A stretch of 64,000 bases of DNA from the NCBI GenBank assembly GCA_021397845.1, contig CM038052.1, positions 35,944,449 through 36,008,448 of the forward strand. The letters are read 5' to 3'. Shown here one piece after another: positions 11,301 to 23,046 of the stretch (position 1 is its first letter; each line of letters opens with the position of its first letter). The notes under the pieces are model-generated. The model ran no database searches and had not been told where the DNA came from. It saw nothing but the letters and a program-made list of their open reading frames with translations. The position numbers and the translations under genes are program-made. Source of the stretch: Areca catechu. Taxonomy: Eukaryota; Streptophyta; Magnoliopsida; Arecales; Arecaceae.

Positions 11301-12388
11301 TGAAGCAGGCATCTCGAGCATGGAATACTCGACTTGATAGTTATCTTCAAGGTAGTGGCTTCAACAAATGTCCATATGAGTCTGCTACTTATATCAAGAA
11401 AGTTCAAAAGGAAGATATTTTGATCATTTGCATCTATGTGGATGACTTATTAATCACTGGAAGCAATTATAAGATGATTCAAGAATTCAAAGCAAGCATG
11501 ACAAGAGAATTTGAAATGACAGATGATGGTCTCATGTTTTACTTTTTGGGTACTGAAGTAAAGCAGCATGATGATGAAATTTTCATATCTCAAAAAAGGT
11601 ACGCTGAGACTATTTTAAAAAAATTTAAAATGGAGAATTGCAAAGATATTAGTACTCCAATAGCATGTGGAACAAAACTTAGTAAAGATGATGAGGAAGA
11701 AATAGTGAACTCAACACTGTTCAAAAGTCTTGTTGGAAGTCTTCGCAACTTGTCAATTAGTCGACCAAATATTGTCTATGGGATAGGATTGGTGAGTCGT
11801 TATATGGAGAATCCTAAGAAGCAACATTGGCAAGTGGCAAAAAGGAGTTTAAGATATCTGAAAGGTACAATTGGATATGGTTTAAATTATTCCAAAACTG
11901 ACTTATTTCAATTAATTTGTTATACGGATAGTGATTGGGGTGGAGATCAAGATGAAAGGAAAAGCACCTCAGGATATGTCTTCTACTTAGGATCTACTGC
12001 TTTTACTTGGAGTTCGAAAAAATAACAAATTGTGGTGCTATCTACATGAGAGGCAGAATGTGTTGCTGCAGCAGCAAGTGTTTGTGAAGCTATATGGCTT
12101 AGAAATTTATTGGCAGAATTAAATCATCCACAAGAAGGGCCAACTACAATCTTTGTTGATAATAAGTCAACAATTGAGCTATCAAAAAATCCTGTCCATC
12201 ATGGAAGAAGCAAGCATATAGATACAAGGTATCACTTTATTCGGCAACAAGTTAAGAATAAAGTTATAAAGCTTGAATTCTGCATATCATAAAGTCAAAT
12301 TGCAGATATTTTTACAAAACCACTTCAACCAAAGGTTTTTAAGAGATTAAGAATAAAGCTTGGGTTATGTTCTTATGAACAGGTTTAA
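8368..12388 (+). pseudogene. copia-1 gag-pol polyprotein, disrupted
   Basis: The frame starts at ATG 8368. Gag (UBN2-like) runs to about 9160, followed by a CCHC knuckle (CHNCKKYGHYSREC, near 9172-9213). Next come the protease (FLDSGATNH, near 9305), GAG-pre-integrase (WHLRYGHLNF...CKGCVVGKQ), and integrase core (VHTDICGP, RSDRGGEYTS). A copia reverse transcriptase follows (KARLVAKGYKQ, IYQMDVKSVFLNG, YVDDLLITGS), then RNase H (CYTDSDWGGD), and the frame ends at TAA 12386. Breaks include TGA 8839, TAA 9493, a frameshift near 10375, TAG 10566, a frameshift near 10600, and stops at 12023, about 12047 and 12290. Several are single-base nonsense changes at conserved positions. The domains are all present, so this was an autonomous element that decayed in place. 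Confidence 0.9.
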
Positions 12389-12397
12389 GGGGGAATA

Positions 12398-12711
12398 TAT
12401 TGGTATAAACCTGTTCAGATACGGCTCTGTTCTTTGGGAACAACGCATACCTTTGGAAACAACGTATACCTTCTAGTCTTAAGGGATGTCTTGTTTTACA
12501 AAAGAGTTGTATATTGATAGGTTGTGTCTTTAGGGGATGCCAAAAGGTGTCTTTTGGATAACTTTAAATATGAATGAAAGCAAGAAAAGTAAAAACGGTG
12601 AATTGCAGAAAATTGCTGTGCCTGTTCGTGGATTGCTATGCCATTGTTTATTCCATTAGTCTTTGGAGTTGTTGCATGAATTATCGTGAGTTGTTGCATA
12701 AAGGGCCAATA
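12398..12711 (+). repeat. 3' LTR of copia-1
   Basis: It begins TATTGG and ends CCAATA, a perfect 6-bp inverted terminus. LINE sequence resumes directly after it. Confidence 0.8.
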
Positions 12712-13104
12712 ATCTTGAGAGGGGTGTGATTCAAAGTTATCCTTGAGAGGAAGGAGTAGGTTGTTAATGGATAGATGGTGTGCCATGATGTATTAACAAA
12801 ACATCTATCCAATCTTGCCAAACTTGGTTTAACTCTGATGTTTGACCATGACAATCTTCCATTCGAATGATGAAGCTCAATAACTTCTAATTTGTTCAGC
12901 AGTTTGTTGAAAGCCAGACTGGATGAAGAGGAGCTAGGTTGATCTTGTTTGTCCTTTGGGCAATGAGTTTGTTAAAGTCACCCAATATAATCCTTGGAGT
13001 CTGCACTATTTTTTTGAGGTTGGAGAGTTCATTGAAAAGATGCTTCTGGTCTTTCCTAGTTGATGGACTATAAGCATTAGTAATCAACTATTGTTGGTTG
13101 TTGT
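12712..13104 (-). pseudogene. LINE endonuclease segment
   Basis: On the - strand this block reads ITNAYSPSTRKDQKHLFNEL followed by TPRIILGDFNKL. GDFN is the catalytic Asp/Asn block of AP-type endonucleases in L1 elements. It lies between copia-1 and copia-2 and is continuous, once copia-2 is removed, with the endonuclease start at about 17900-18150. Confidence 0.65.
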
Positions 13105-13456
13105 TGTTAAAGGATAAACTCAAACATAGTTAGATATTTTGAGGCAAGAAGTTGAAGGGGCAAGTGCAGGACATGAGGTGCTTTAAAATTCAGATGGTCA
13201 GAGTTCTTAGTCATTTGGAGTTTCCTACAATAAGTTATTGCTGTTTATGAAACCAAGGGTCATTTAGTGCTGCTGTTTAGAATTCTGTTTTGCTTTTATG
13301 AATTCTAAGAGTCTGTATTGATCTATAAGAAGAGTTGTATTCTGTGGTTTTAAATATTAAAAAAAAGATAGAAATATATGTTTTGAGAGTTAATAGAAAG
13401 AAATCTGGGTGTACCCATTCTTGTTCCTTCTCCTCATAAACACTTTATGTGTTTCA
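13105..13456 (+). repeat. 5' LTR of copia-2
   Basis: A 352-bp LTR beginning TGTTAAAGGATAAACTC and ending GTGTTTCA, flanked on the left by the GTTGT target-site duplication. Confidence 0.9.
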
Positions 13457-13459
13457 AAT

Positions 13460-13471
13460 TGGTATCAGAGC
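13460..13471 (+). promoter_or_regulatory. primer-binding site of copia-2 (tRNA-iMet)
   Basis: TGGTATCAGAGC three bases after the 5' LTR end. The gag ATG follows almost at once, at 13473. Confidence 0.9.
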
Positions 13472-13472
13472 A

Positions 13473-16400
13473 ATGGTGAAGTTCGGGAGTACATCGCTGG
13501 GGCAGATGCCGCTGCCACGACTCATGAAGTCGAACTACGATAATTGGAGTATTCAGATGCGTGCATTGCTCGTTGCATAAGATGCGTGGGAAGTAGTCGA
13601 GAACGGCTACACAGAGCTGGAAGCTACTGATAACATGATGGCAAATAAATTAAAGGTATTGAAAGAAACGCGTATGAAAGACAAGACCACTCTCTATTTC
13701 TTGTTCCAAGTGGTGGATTAGTTAGGTTTCGAGAAGATTGCCGGAGCAACAACTTCAAAGGAGGTGTGGGAGACTTTGCAAAAGGTCTTCAAAGACGCCG
13801 ACCGAGTTAAGCAAGTGCGGCTTCAAACTTTACGAGACGAGTTGGAGGCCATGAAGATGAAGAAGTTAGAAGGAGTATCTGACTATATCACGCGTGTGCA
13901 AATGGTGGTAAATCAACTCAAATGCACTAGAGAAACCCTAACCGATGCAAGGGTTGTGGAAAAGATTCTGCGGTCATTGATCGAAAATTTTGAGAATGTT
14001 GTATGCGCTATCGAGGAATCAAGGAATTTGGAAGAGATGACCATCGATGATCTCACCGGTTCACTTGAAGCGCATGAACAACGGAAGAAGAAAAAGAAAC
14101 AAGAGCTGCTCAAGGAGGCCTTACAAGCTAAGGCAACTATCAAAGAGGACAAGACGATGTACGCACACCAAAACCAAGGAAAGGGACGCGACCATGGCAG
14201 TCGTGGTGTTGATCACAGTAAAGGTCGCAGACGTGGAGACAACTCCAAAGAAAAGGGCCAGCCAAGCCAACAGAATTGGCATGGCCGAGAACGCGATCGT
14301 GGGAGAGGCGGTCGGTCATATCATCAGAATGTCGAATGCTACAACTGTGGCAAGTATGGACACTATACAAAAGTGTGCTATTCCAAAAAAGGGGTAGAAG
14401 AAAATGTAAATCTAGTCGTGGAAGAGGAGAAAAGAGATGACAGTGTTCTCATGATGATATATAAAGACACCGCTCCCGACAGTGACATGGTGTGGTATCT
14501 CGACACCGGTGCTAGTAATCACATGAGCGGGCATAAACACCTCTTTGTGGAAATACAAGAAGTAGAAGATGGGCACGTGTCATTCGACAACATGTCGAAG
14601 GTTCAAGTCAAGGGCCGAGGTAAAATTTATTTTTCTGAAAAGGATGGCAAAGAAGGGTCAATTGAGGATATCTATCATGTGCCCGACATAAAGAGTAATA
14701 TCCTTAGCATGGGGCAATTGTTAGAGAAGGGATATTCGGTTTTCATGAAAGACCAGATGTTGCACTTGAAGGACAAAAGAGGCCGGTTGCTTGCACATAT
14801 GAAGATGACCGAGAATCGGATGTTCAAACTCAACCTGAGGAACATCCGAGAAAAGTGTTTGCAAGTCAGCATAGAAGATAAAGCTCTACTATGGCACTTA
14901 CGACTCGGACACTTGCATTATGATGGCCTAAGAAAGTTAGCAAAGAAAAATATAGTCCACGTGCTACCAGACATGGACTACACCAGGAAATTTTGTGAGG
15001 AATGTGTACTCAGCAAGCAAGCAAGGAACACCTTTCCAAAAGGTGTGAAATATCATGCAAGGTGTCCTCTCGAGTTAGTACACACTGACATATGTGGCCC
15101 GATCACACCAAAGTCATTCAGTGAGAAGAGATACTTTTTTACTTTCATTGATGATTTTACAAGAAAGACATGGGTTTACTTTTTGAAAGAGAAGTCCAAG
15201 GCACTCGAGGTATTCAAGAAATTCAAGGTGTTAGTAGAAAAGATGACGGGTCTTTATATCAAGGCTTTACGGTCGGATCAAAGCGGAGAGTATACATCAA
15301 CCACCTTCACAAGCTATTGCGAGGAACAAGAGATTCTTAACCACACCCTATTCATCTCAGCAAAATGATGTGGCCGAGAGAAAAAATCGGACTATTCTTA
15401 ACATGGTTCGATCAATGTTGAAGAGCAAAGACATGCCAAAACACTTTTGGGTAGAAGCGGTACAATGTGCTGTGTATGTACAAAACCGGTGCCCACATGC
15501 AAATTTGGATGATCAAACACCGCAGGAAGCTTGGAGTGGACAGAAACCTACTGTATCACACTTAAAAGTATTCGACTGTGTGGCTTACGCGCACATACCG
15601 GATCAAAGAAGAACCAAACTGGATGATAAGAGCAAGAAGTACATGTTCATCGGGTATGATGAGAAAACAAAAGCTTTCAAGTTATTTGACCCGATTGAAA
15701 AGAAGGTGGTGGTAAGCCGAGATGTGCAAGCAAATGAAGAAAACGCATGGGATTGGAACAACCAAAAGGAGGTGGCGCAAGAGGAAGAAAAAAGAAAATC
15801 CTCAACCACTGCACCAATAATCATACCATCAAGCCCTCCAACATCTGATGATGAAGGAGAACCAAGACAATCAATGATGCGAAGCCTGCAAGACCTATAC
15901 GAATCAACAAGCAAAGTTCACTTGGTATGTCTTCTAGCAGATACCGAGGATATTTGTTTTGAAGAAGCAGTAAGAGATAAGAAATGGCAAGACGCGATGG
16001 ATGAAGAGATAAAGGCTATCGAAAGAAATGAAACTTGGGACCTGGTGGAGTTGCCGAAAGGATATCAGCCCATAAGAGTAAAATGGGTATATAAAAAAAA
16101 TGAATGCCCAAGGTGAGATAGAAAGGTATAAGGCCTAGCTAGTTGCGAAGGGCTATAGGCAAAAGGCTGGGATTGACTATGATGAAGTTTTTGCTCCAAT
16201 TGCGAGAATGGAAACAATCTGGCTTCTTATATCCCAAGCAGCTTAATTCAAATGGCCAATCTATCAAATGGACTTAAAATCAGTATTTTTAAATAGTGTG
16301 CTTGAAGAGGAAGTATATGTGGAACAATCATCCAAATACATGAAAGCTGGAAAGGAGAAAAAAGTGTTGAAGTTAAGGAAGGCACTATATAGGCTGAAGC

Positions 16401-17448
16401 AAGCGCCTCGAGTTTGGAACACCCGAATCAACACCTACTTCAAGAAGAACGGTTCATGTAGTATCCCTACGAGCATGCATTGTATGTAAAGAAAGAAAAA
16501 GGTAACTTGTTGTTTGTTGCTCTTTACGTTGATGATCTTATATTCATGGAAAATAATGAGGAGATAATAAAAGATTTTAAAGAAACTATAACTTGGGAGT
16601 TCGAGATGACAGATATGGGGTTGATGAAGTACTTCCTTGGTCTTGAGATTAAACAAAGAAAATCTGGAATATTTGTATCACAAGAGGCATATGCAAAAGA
16701 CATTTTAAAGAAAAACAAGATGGAAGAATGCAACCTGGTAGCAACACCGATGGAACTCGGTTTGAAACTCTCTAAGTTTGAGGGAGGAGATCGAGTAAAT
16801 GCAAGCAAATACCGGAGTTTAGTTGGGAGCCTACAGTATCTTACGTGCACAAGGCCGGACATTGCATATAGTGTCGGCATAGCGAGTCGATTCATGGAGG
16901 AACCAAAATACTCGCATTTGAAGGCTATCAAGAGGATTCTTCGATATATCCAAGGAACGGAGTTACTTGGGTTATTATACTTGAAGACAAATGAATACAA
17001 ACTGGTAGGTTACTCCGACAGTGATTGGTGCAAAGATGTAGACGATCGGAAAAGCACATCAGGATATATATTATATATGAGAGACATGGCTTTCACATGG
17101 CTCTCAAAGAAATAGCCAATAATGACATTGTCAACATGCAAGGCCAAGTACTAGGCAGCATCTTGGTGTGAGTGCCATGCAATATGGCTAAAAAATCTTC
17201 TTTATGAGCAAAAAATCCAGCAACGTGAGGCAACCGAAATCCGAGTCAATAATTAATCGGCAATTGAGTTGGCAAAGAATCAGGTGCACCATGAGAGAAG
17301 TAAACACATAGACGTTCGTTTTCATTCTATTCGGGAATATGTGAAGGAAGGTAATGTACGAATGAGTCACGTTGCGAGTCATGACCAAGTGACGGATATC
17401 TTTACAAAGCCACTACCAAAAAAGAGCTATTCAAAAATTAGAAAATGA
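13473..17448 (+). pseudogene. copia-2 gag-pol polyprotein, disrupted
   Basis: Translation from ATG 13473 gives a UBN2-type gag with two early stops (LLVA*DAWEV near 13580; VD*LGFEK near 13720). An open stretch 13764-15368 then covers the rest of gag, the CCHC knuckle (CYNCGKYGHYTKVC), protease (YLDTGASNHMSG), GAG-pre-integrase (WHLRLGHLHYDGL) and most of the integrase. A short deletion near 15330 shifts the frame. The integrase C-terminus and reverse transcriptase entry run to about 16116. Further frameshifts near 16100 and 16460 and stops near 16135 and 16245 break the reverse transcriptase (ALYVDDLIF near 16520). RNase H ends with GYSDSDWCKD, and the terminal TGA is at 17446. All domains of an autonomous copia element can be found, but none is in a continuous frame. 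Confidence 0.9.
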
Positions 17449-17494
17449 TGATTGGAATAAAGGATAGAAAATATTTAAGTTTAAGGAAGGAATT

Positions 17495-17844
17495 TGTTAA
17501 AGGATAAACTCAAACATAGTCAGATATTTTGAGGCAAGAAGTTAAAGGGGCAAGTGGAGGACATGAGGTGCTTTAAAATTTAGATGGTCAGAGTTCTCAG
17601 TCTGGAGTTTCCTATAATAAGTTATTGTTGTTTATGAAACCAAGGGTCATTTAGTGCTGCTGTTTAGAATTCTGTTTTGCTTTTATGAATTCTAAGAGTC
17701 TGTATTGACTATAAGAAAAGTTGTATTTTGTGGTTTTAAATATACAAAAAAAAGATAGAAATATATGTTTTGAGAGTTGATAAAAAGAAATCTGGGTGTA
17801 CCCACTCTTGTTCCTTCTCCTCATGAAACACTTTCCGTGTTTCA
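17495..17844 (+). repeat. 3' LTR of copia-2
   Basis: A 350-bp LTR matching 13105-13456 with scattered substitutions and two small indels, followed directly by the right copy of the GTTGT duplication. Confidence 0.9.
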
Positions 17845-18943
17845 GTTGTTGCGATGTAGTTTTTGGAGATAGGTTGAGATGCTGAAATTGTCTTTGTAAA
17901 AGGAGACTCCTATGAAGTGGGAGTTTTTTCAACAAGTGAGCAACCCACCACTTGATCCTGCTGATGCTTTTGCATCCCTACAGTCAAAGCTGTTTCCATT
18001 GGTAGACTTAAGTAGCTTGTCATTAAAATTTTGTTTCTTGTAGGCAGATAATTAATATCACATAAAAAGTCCTAAATTGAGCATTTAACTAACTTCCTTT
18101 TGGAAGCTTTGCCCAGTCCATGAACACTCCAACAATGAATTTTCATCAGCAAAGGAATGAGAACTCAACATTCTTTAATGTGAAGAGAGACATGATATTA
18201 AGCAAGGTGGCAATGAATTTTTTGTTCCATCTTACAAATGTGTTTACACAAAAAGAGATCCTACTATAACACCAGACATGAAGGGAACCAAAATTATAAT
18301 TCTATGGGGCTACCATGATTCACTAATGTAGAGATACTGAGATTCTTCTAGCCAAAAAACTAAACTTGATACTAGATGGAACCTTAGTCTGTAGATATTA
18401 AACAGTCCCTATTTGGACAGCCCCTACTGACAAAAGTTTGCAATGGGTCCGTTCCATTGATTTTAGCTTAGATGCCACATCTTCCTGTGTAAGGGTGGGG
18501 AATTGTACTCCACACTTGGCCCCTAATTTAGCAATGTCACCAGTTGTCAGAGAATTGATGAACAGAATATCCTAATCAATGAGGGTGACGATAGCAACAC
18601 TAAGTGCTTTGGCTTTCTTGGTCCGAAAATGGGTGCTTCTCTTGTGGCTGGAGGTTGAAGGGGATGTTACTGAGGCCTTTTTGTAGGTGGTAATAGAAGG
18701 GCTAATGGGGCCTTTAAGTGCTTTTTCCAGGTATGAGAAGATTTTTGGGACCGACACTGTCTCTTGATGAGAAGGAATGGGTGTGGGAGGAAGAAGTAGG
18801 GCATGGTCTGTTGTGCAAGTAATATATGGGGATGGCTCAGCTATTCATTTTGTGCTTATCAAGGACCATTCAGGATCCGATGGTGCAGGAGATTTCATAT
18901 TTGAAAAACCCACTTTAAAGAGTGGGTACCTTCAATGGTGATT
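17845..18943 (-). pseudogene. LINE ORF1-like remnant and endonuclease start
   Basis: Near 18150-17900 the - strand reads MKIHCWSVHGLGKASKRKLV, the typical opening of plant L1 ORF2. After a frameshift comes IICLQETKFNDKLL (catalytic Glu of the AP endonuclease) and GSSGGLLT. Upstream (18780-18420) a frame with one stop reads KALSVAIVTLID, then SLTTGDIAKLGAKCGVQFP and LTQEDVASKLKSMER, which I take as an ORF1 remnant because of its position. The ORF1 call is weaker than the endonuclease call. Confidence 0.55.
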
Positions 18944-19087
18944 TTTTTTTTTTTTGATAGAACAAAAGGGTAGGAGGTAAACTCCGGTGTAGCTCCTCAT
19001 TCTGGCCCCCAGCCTATTAGCTAATTGTTCGGTTCGAGCTGCAGTTTTTTCACGTATCCTCCCCACCAACCGGTGAGTATGTCAACT
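18944..19087 (-). mobile_element. LINE-like 3' end with poly(A) tail, short fragment
   Basis: On the - strand this piece ends ...CCTACCCTTTTGTTCTATC followed by an A run of about fifteen (T run at about 18945-18958 on +). A short conserved-looking stretch running into poly(A) is what a 5'-truncated LINE copy looks like. It is cut at 19088 by the copia-3 LTR. Too short for a firm family call. Confidence 0.4.
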
Positions 19088-19733
19088 TGTTGGGATTAAA
19101 GCACGATCACAAATAATTATACACAGGATAAATTTTAATTCCTGTGTGCTAATTAAAATAGGAAATAACTCAACAATATCAATCCAGCAAAAGCAAATCA
19201 AACCGAGCACAAGCAAACCGGATTTATGTAAAAAATCTTCCAATATGGAGGTAAAAACCACGGGGCCTGGAACCAAATCAACTTTCACTATAATCAAAAT
19301 AATGGGTACAGCAAGGTTTTTCTCTCTAACAAACTAGAGGCTCTCTAAACAACATATGATGATCATCTCAGTATAAAATATAAATATTACTGAGAAATAC
19401 AGGAAGAAATCAGGGAAGATCTCACCAGAGTCAAATATTTGCCGATTACATGAGAGGAATCATAGAGATCCGAACCGTTCACTTTGTAGAGCTCGCTGCC
19501 GTGAACAACATATTAAAATTTCATCTTGATCGGGTTTTGAATCACCATCCGATCAAGAGCTAGAATGATTAAAATATAAAATCCCTCTATTTTCTCTCTC
19601 GGTTTTCGGCCCCGCTTCCATCTTTCCACTATCGCTCGTTCGCTCCCATGCTCAAACGAAAACCCTCTCGTCCCAAGACCCTGAGCCCCTTTTAATAGGG
19701 CCGGGCCTCACGTCATGGGCAGGACCCACAACA
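19088..19733 (-). repeat. 3' LTR of copia-3
   Basis: A 646-bp LTR. On the - strand it starts TGTTGTGGGTCCTG next to a purine tract and ends ATCCCAACA. No second copy is in the window. Confidence 0.8.
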
Positions 19734-19743
19734 ATTCTCCCCC

Positions 19744-22469
19744 TCACACCCATGTGGGGAGGACCAGCAAACCAGCACTAGCTCTACAGGCTGCAAGCTT
19801 CTCTGCAGGTAATGGCTTAGTCAACATATTTGAAGCATTATCATCTATATGAATCTTTTCCAACTGTAGCAACTTCATCTGCAAAGCATCTCATATCTAG
19901 TGATACCTCACATCAATGTGCTTCGACCTCGAATGAAAAGTTGAATTCTTGCTGAGATGAATTGTACTCTACTCACAATACAGGATAAATTTTTCTTGCT
20001 TCAGACCAAGTTCTTCAAAAAACTTTTTCATCCACAATAGCTCCTTGCTGGCTTCTGTCACTGCAATATACTCTGCCTCTGTACTTGATAGAGTAATACA
20101 TTTCTGCAGTCTGGACTGCCACGAAACAGCTCCCCCTGAAAAGGTCATCAAGTATCCCGATGTGGATTTTTTAGAATCAACATCACCTGCCATGTCTGCA
20201 TCTATATATCCATCTAATACAGGTTTATCTGTACCAAAGCATAGACATATTCTAGAAGTTCCTTTGAGATACCTGAGAATCCATTTTACTGCAGTCAAAT
20301 GCTCCTTCCCAGGATTAGAGAAAAATCGACTGACGACACCAACAGCATGAGTAATATCCGGTCTAGTGTATACCATGGCATACATCAAACTGCCAACTGC
20401 GGATGCATAGGGAATGTTCTGCATTTTCTCCTTTTCTTCCTCACTAGTAGGACACTGTTTGGAACTCAATCTGAAGTGACCTGCAAGTGAAGAGCTAACC
20501 GGCTTGGAGTTGCTCATCTGGAACCGCTCTAACACTTTCTCTATGTATTTATCCTGGGATAGCCATAGTTTCTTATTCTTCCTGTCACAAGCAATCCTCA
20601 TACCAAGTATCTGCTTCGTTGATCCCAAGTCTTTCATAGCAAAGTACTTGCTCAATTCAGTCTTCAAGCCCTAAATCCTCTTGGCATCTGACCAACAATC
20701 AGCATGTCATCAACATATAACAGGAGAATAATAAAATCATCATCACCGAACCTCTTTATAAAAACATAATGGTCAGAAGTGGTTCTGTCATACCCATGAT
20801 CTACCATGAAGGAATCAAATTTCTTGTACCACTATCGAGGAGCTTGTTTCAAACCATATAAGATCTTCTTCAGTCTACATACCAGGTTTTCCTTGCCTTT
20901 AGCTATAAACCCCTCTAACTGCTCCATATAGATTTCCTCTTTAAGATCACCATGAAGAAATGCTGTCTTCACATCAAGCTGCTCAATCTCCAAATTCAAA
21001 CTGGTTGCCAAGCTAAGAACAACTCGGATCAAAGACATCTTGACCACGGGTGAAAATATCTCTTCAAAGTTAATACCTTTCTTTTGATTGAAACCCTTCA
21101 CAACCAGTCTTGCTTTATACCTTGGTTGTGAGATGTGCTCCTCTGTCTTGAGTCTGAACACCCATTTGTTATTCACTGCTCTCTTCCCCTTAGGCAGCTC
21201 CACTAGATCAAATGTGTGGTTCTCATACAAGGATTTCATTTCTTCTTGCATGGCTTCAAACCACTTTTTTTTTTGTGCATGTGACATAGCCTCCTGAATG
21301 CATTATGGCTCTCCTCCATCAGTCACCATTACATACTCATGTGGAGGGTATCTCTGAGAAGATCAACGCTCTCTGGTATACCTTCTCAGCTGTTGTTCTG
21401 CCATTTGCTGTGTAGAAGCCTGCTCACTATGCTCATCTATTGCACTGTCACCATGTATAGGCTTATCATCAATTGCATCACCATCCTCTGTAGCATGTCC
21501 ATCATCATCAACTCTGGCTTGAGATATAGGAGAAGGGTCAACAAATAATTCTGTAGTAGACTTTAGCTTATTTTCATTTTCCACATTCTCAATGGTTTGA
21601 TCTTCAAAGAATACTACATCTCTACTTCTAATCAGTTTCTTCTCTACTAGATCCCATAGCCTATATCCAAACTATTCATGTCCATATCCAAGAACTCCTT
21701 TGACTTGCTGTCAAACTTTGACCACTCATCTTTTGAAATATGAACAAAGGCCTTGCATCCAAATACTTTGAGATAATCATAGGAAACTGATTTTTCTGTC
21801 TATACCTTCTCAGGAATATCACCATCAAGGGCATATAAAGGAGAAAGATTAATTAAATCAACTGCAGTCCTCATAGCTTCATCCTAAAAGGAACTATATA
21901 ACTTTGAATGAGAAAGCATGCATCGGATTTTTTCAACAATGATGCGATTCGTCCTCTCTGCCACTCTATTTTGTTGTGTCTTAGGAATATTCTTCTCCAA
22001 TCTAATGCCATGTTGTCTGTAGTATCTCTCGAACGGACCTCGATATTTACCACCATTATCTGCTCGGATGCATTTCAATTTTCTTTCTTTCTCCCTTTCA
22101 ACACTGTCATGGAATTCTTTAAAGACATCTATTACCTGGTCTTTAGATCTCAAAGCAAAGGCCCATAACTTTTGAGAATGGTCATCAATAAAGGTGACAA
22201 AATAAAGTGCACCTCCAAGTATCTTTGTGGTCATAGAGCATACATTAGTGTGAACTAAATCTAGCGCATGCGATCTTCTATAAAAGGGAAGCTTATAAAA
22301 TGAAATTTTATACTACTTGCCATGTAAACAATGAGTGCAAGGTCTCAGGTGCGTACCTTTTAAAGGAAGCAGGTTGTGCCTGGATAGAGTCTCAAGTCCC
22401 TTCTCACTCAGATGACCAAGCCATCAATGCCACATATCTGTGGAGGTTTCTTCAACTGCATTCACCACT
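19744..22469 (-). pseudogene. copia-3 pol, 5'-truncated and disrupted
   Basis: From high to low coordinates, the GAG-pre-integrase (WLGHLSEKGLETLSRHNLLP, near 22440-22350) leads to the integrase core at 22234-21884 (FVTFIDDHSQKLWAF, IRADNGGKY). A linker follows, then reverse transcriptase at 21287-20670 (WVFRLKTE, LDVKTAFLHGDLKEEIYMEQ, LYVDDMLIVG near 20700), and RNase H at 20300-19744 (GYIDADMAGD, LSSTEAEYIA). Stops occur at several points, including one near 19966-19969 (LYCE*), and the terminal stop is at 19744-19746. The protein style (Tnt1-like motifs such as LSSTEAEYIA and HSRSKHIDVRYH) points to a Tork/Tnt1-type copia, by inference. Confidence 0.85.
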
Positions 22470-22615
22470 TGATGGGGACATTGGCCCAGAATCTGAAGCA
22501 GCCCAGATCAACCCAGAAGCCCAGCCCAGAACATGAAGCCTAGTCCAGTCCAAGCCTAAAGCCCAACCCAGAAGCCTAGACCAGAACCTGAAGCCCAGCC
22601 CAGCCCAAGCACTGG

Positions 22616-22750
22616 GGCCCAAGATCCTGGAGTCGATGAGCACGAATTCTGAAGTCATAATCTGCACCAATCCCGATGCTGCATCGGGATTGGTGCAGAT
22701 GATGACTTCAGAATTCGTGCTCATCGACTCCAGGATCTTGGGCCCCAGGG
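22616..22750. repeat. near-perfect palindrome centred at 22680/22681
   Basis: GAGCACGAATTCTGAAGTCA and its inverse flank a centre reading CCCGATGC|TGCATCGGG, with arms of about 65 bp and very few mismatches. A third, direct copy of the right arm lies at 24664-24735. Confidence 0.85.
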
Positions 22751-23046
22751 CTTGGACTGGGCTGGGCTTCAGGTTGAACCTGCCGGATTTGCTCCTTCAG
22801 CGTTGATCCCTACTTTGCATGCCTGTCAAAGCGCAAGGAAGAACCCCTGCACGAACGTGAAAGCAGGGTCTTCCTTGCACGCTTCTCAAAGCCATTTTGG
22901 CCCCAAAGCCGACTTCACGTGAAGTGAAAAAAAAAAAGAAGAAAAAGAAAAACGTGAGAAAGAAAAAAGTGAAAAAAAGGGAAATAGAAAATAGAAAAAA
23001 AAAGGGAGGTTATTTGAAAAAAATTGGAAAAAAAAATAAATTTGGT

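Larger units (their letters stand above)
7867..12711 (+). mobile_element. Ty1/copia retrotransposon, full-length but inactive (copia-1)
   Basis: Two direct LTRs (7867-8181 and 12398-12711, about 315 bp) flank a gag-pol of copia order: gag, protease, integrase, reverse transcriptase, RNase H. The primer-binding site TGGTATCAGAGC at 8185-8196 is complementary to initiator tRNA-Met, and a purine tract (AAGGGGGAA) lies just before the 3' LTR. Flanks read ATCCT on the left (7862-7866) and ATCTT on the right (12712-12716), a plausible 5-bp target-site duplication with one change. It is inserted in the LINE. Confidence 0.9.
13105..17844 (+). mobile_element. Ty1/copia retrotransposon, full-length but inactive (copia-2)
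   Basis: LTRs at 13105-13456 and 17495-17844 begin TGTTAAAGG and end TGTTTCA. The target-site duplication is exact: GTTGT at 13100-13104 and 17845-17849. A tRNA-iMet primer-binding site follows the 5' LTR and a purine tract (AAGGAAGGAATT) precedes the 3' LTR. I count roughly 15-20 differences between the LTRs over 350 bp, so about 5 percent. The host sequence on both sides is the LINE endonuclease. It belongs to the same general group as copia-1, but LTR and protein sequences differ clearly, so it is a separate family. Confidence 0.95.
6575..18943 (-). mobile_element. LINE (L1-type non-LTR element), split by copia-1, copia-2 and CACTA
   Basis: Three separated blocks read as one decayed LINE on the - strand. 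The 5' side is 18943-17845, with an ORF1-like remnant and the start of an AP endonuclease. The middle is 13104-12712, with an endonuclease segment containing ILGDFN. The 3' side is 7866-6575, with the linker and reverse transcriptase. Copia-2 separates the first two blocks and copia-1 the last two; the CACTA terminus at 6574 interrupts the reverse transcriptase. No 3' end or target-site duplication is visible. Many stops and frameshifts show it is inactive. Confidence 0.75.
19088..22469 (-). mobile_element. Ty1/copia retrotransposon, 5'-truncated (copia-3)
   Basis: This - strand element keeps its 3' LTR (19088-19733) and pol, but gag, protease and the 5' LTR are missing. The sequence breaks at about 22469 in the GAG-pre-integrase domain, where an unrelated inverted LTR structure begins. 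The LTR is bounded by TGTTGTGGG and CCCAACA with a purine tract (GAGGGGGAGAAT, - strand) directly inside. Confidence 0.85.
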
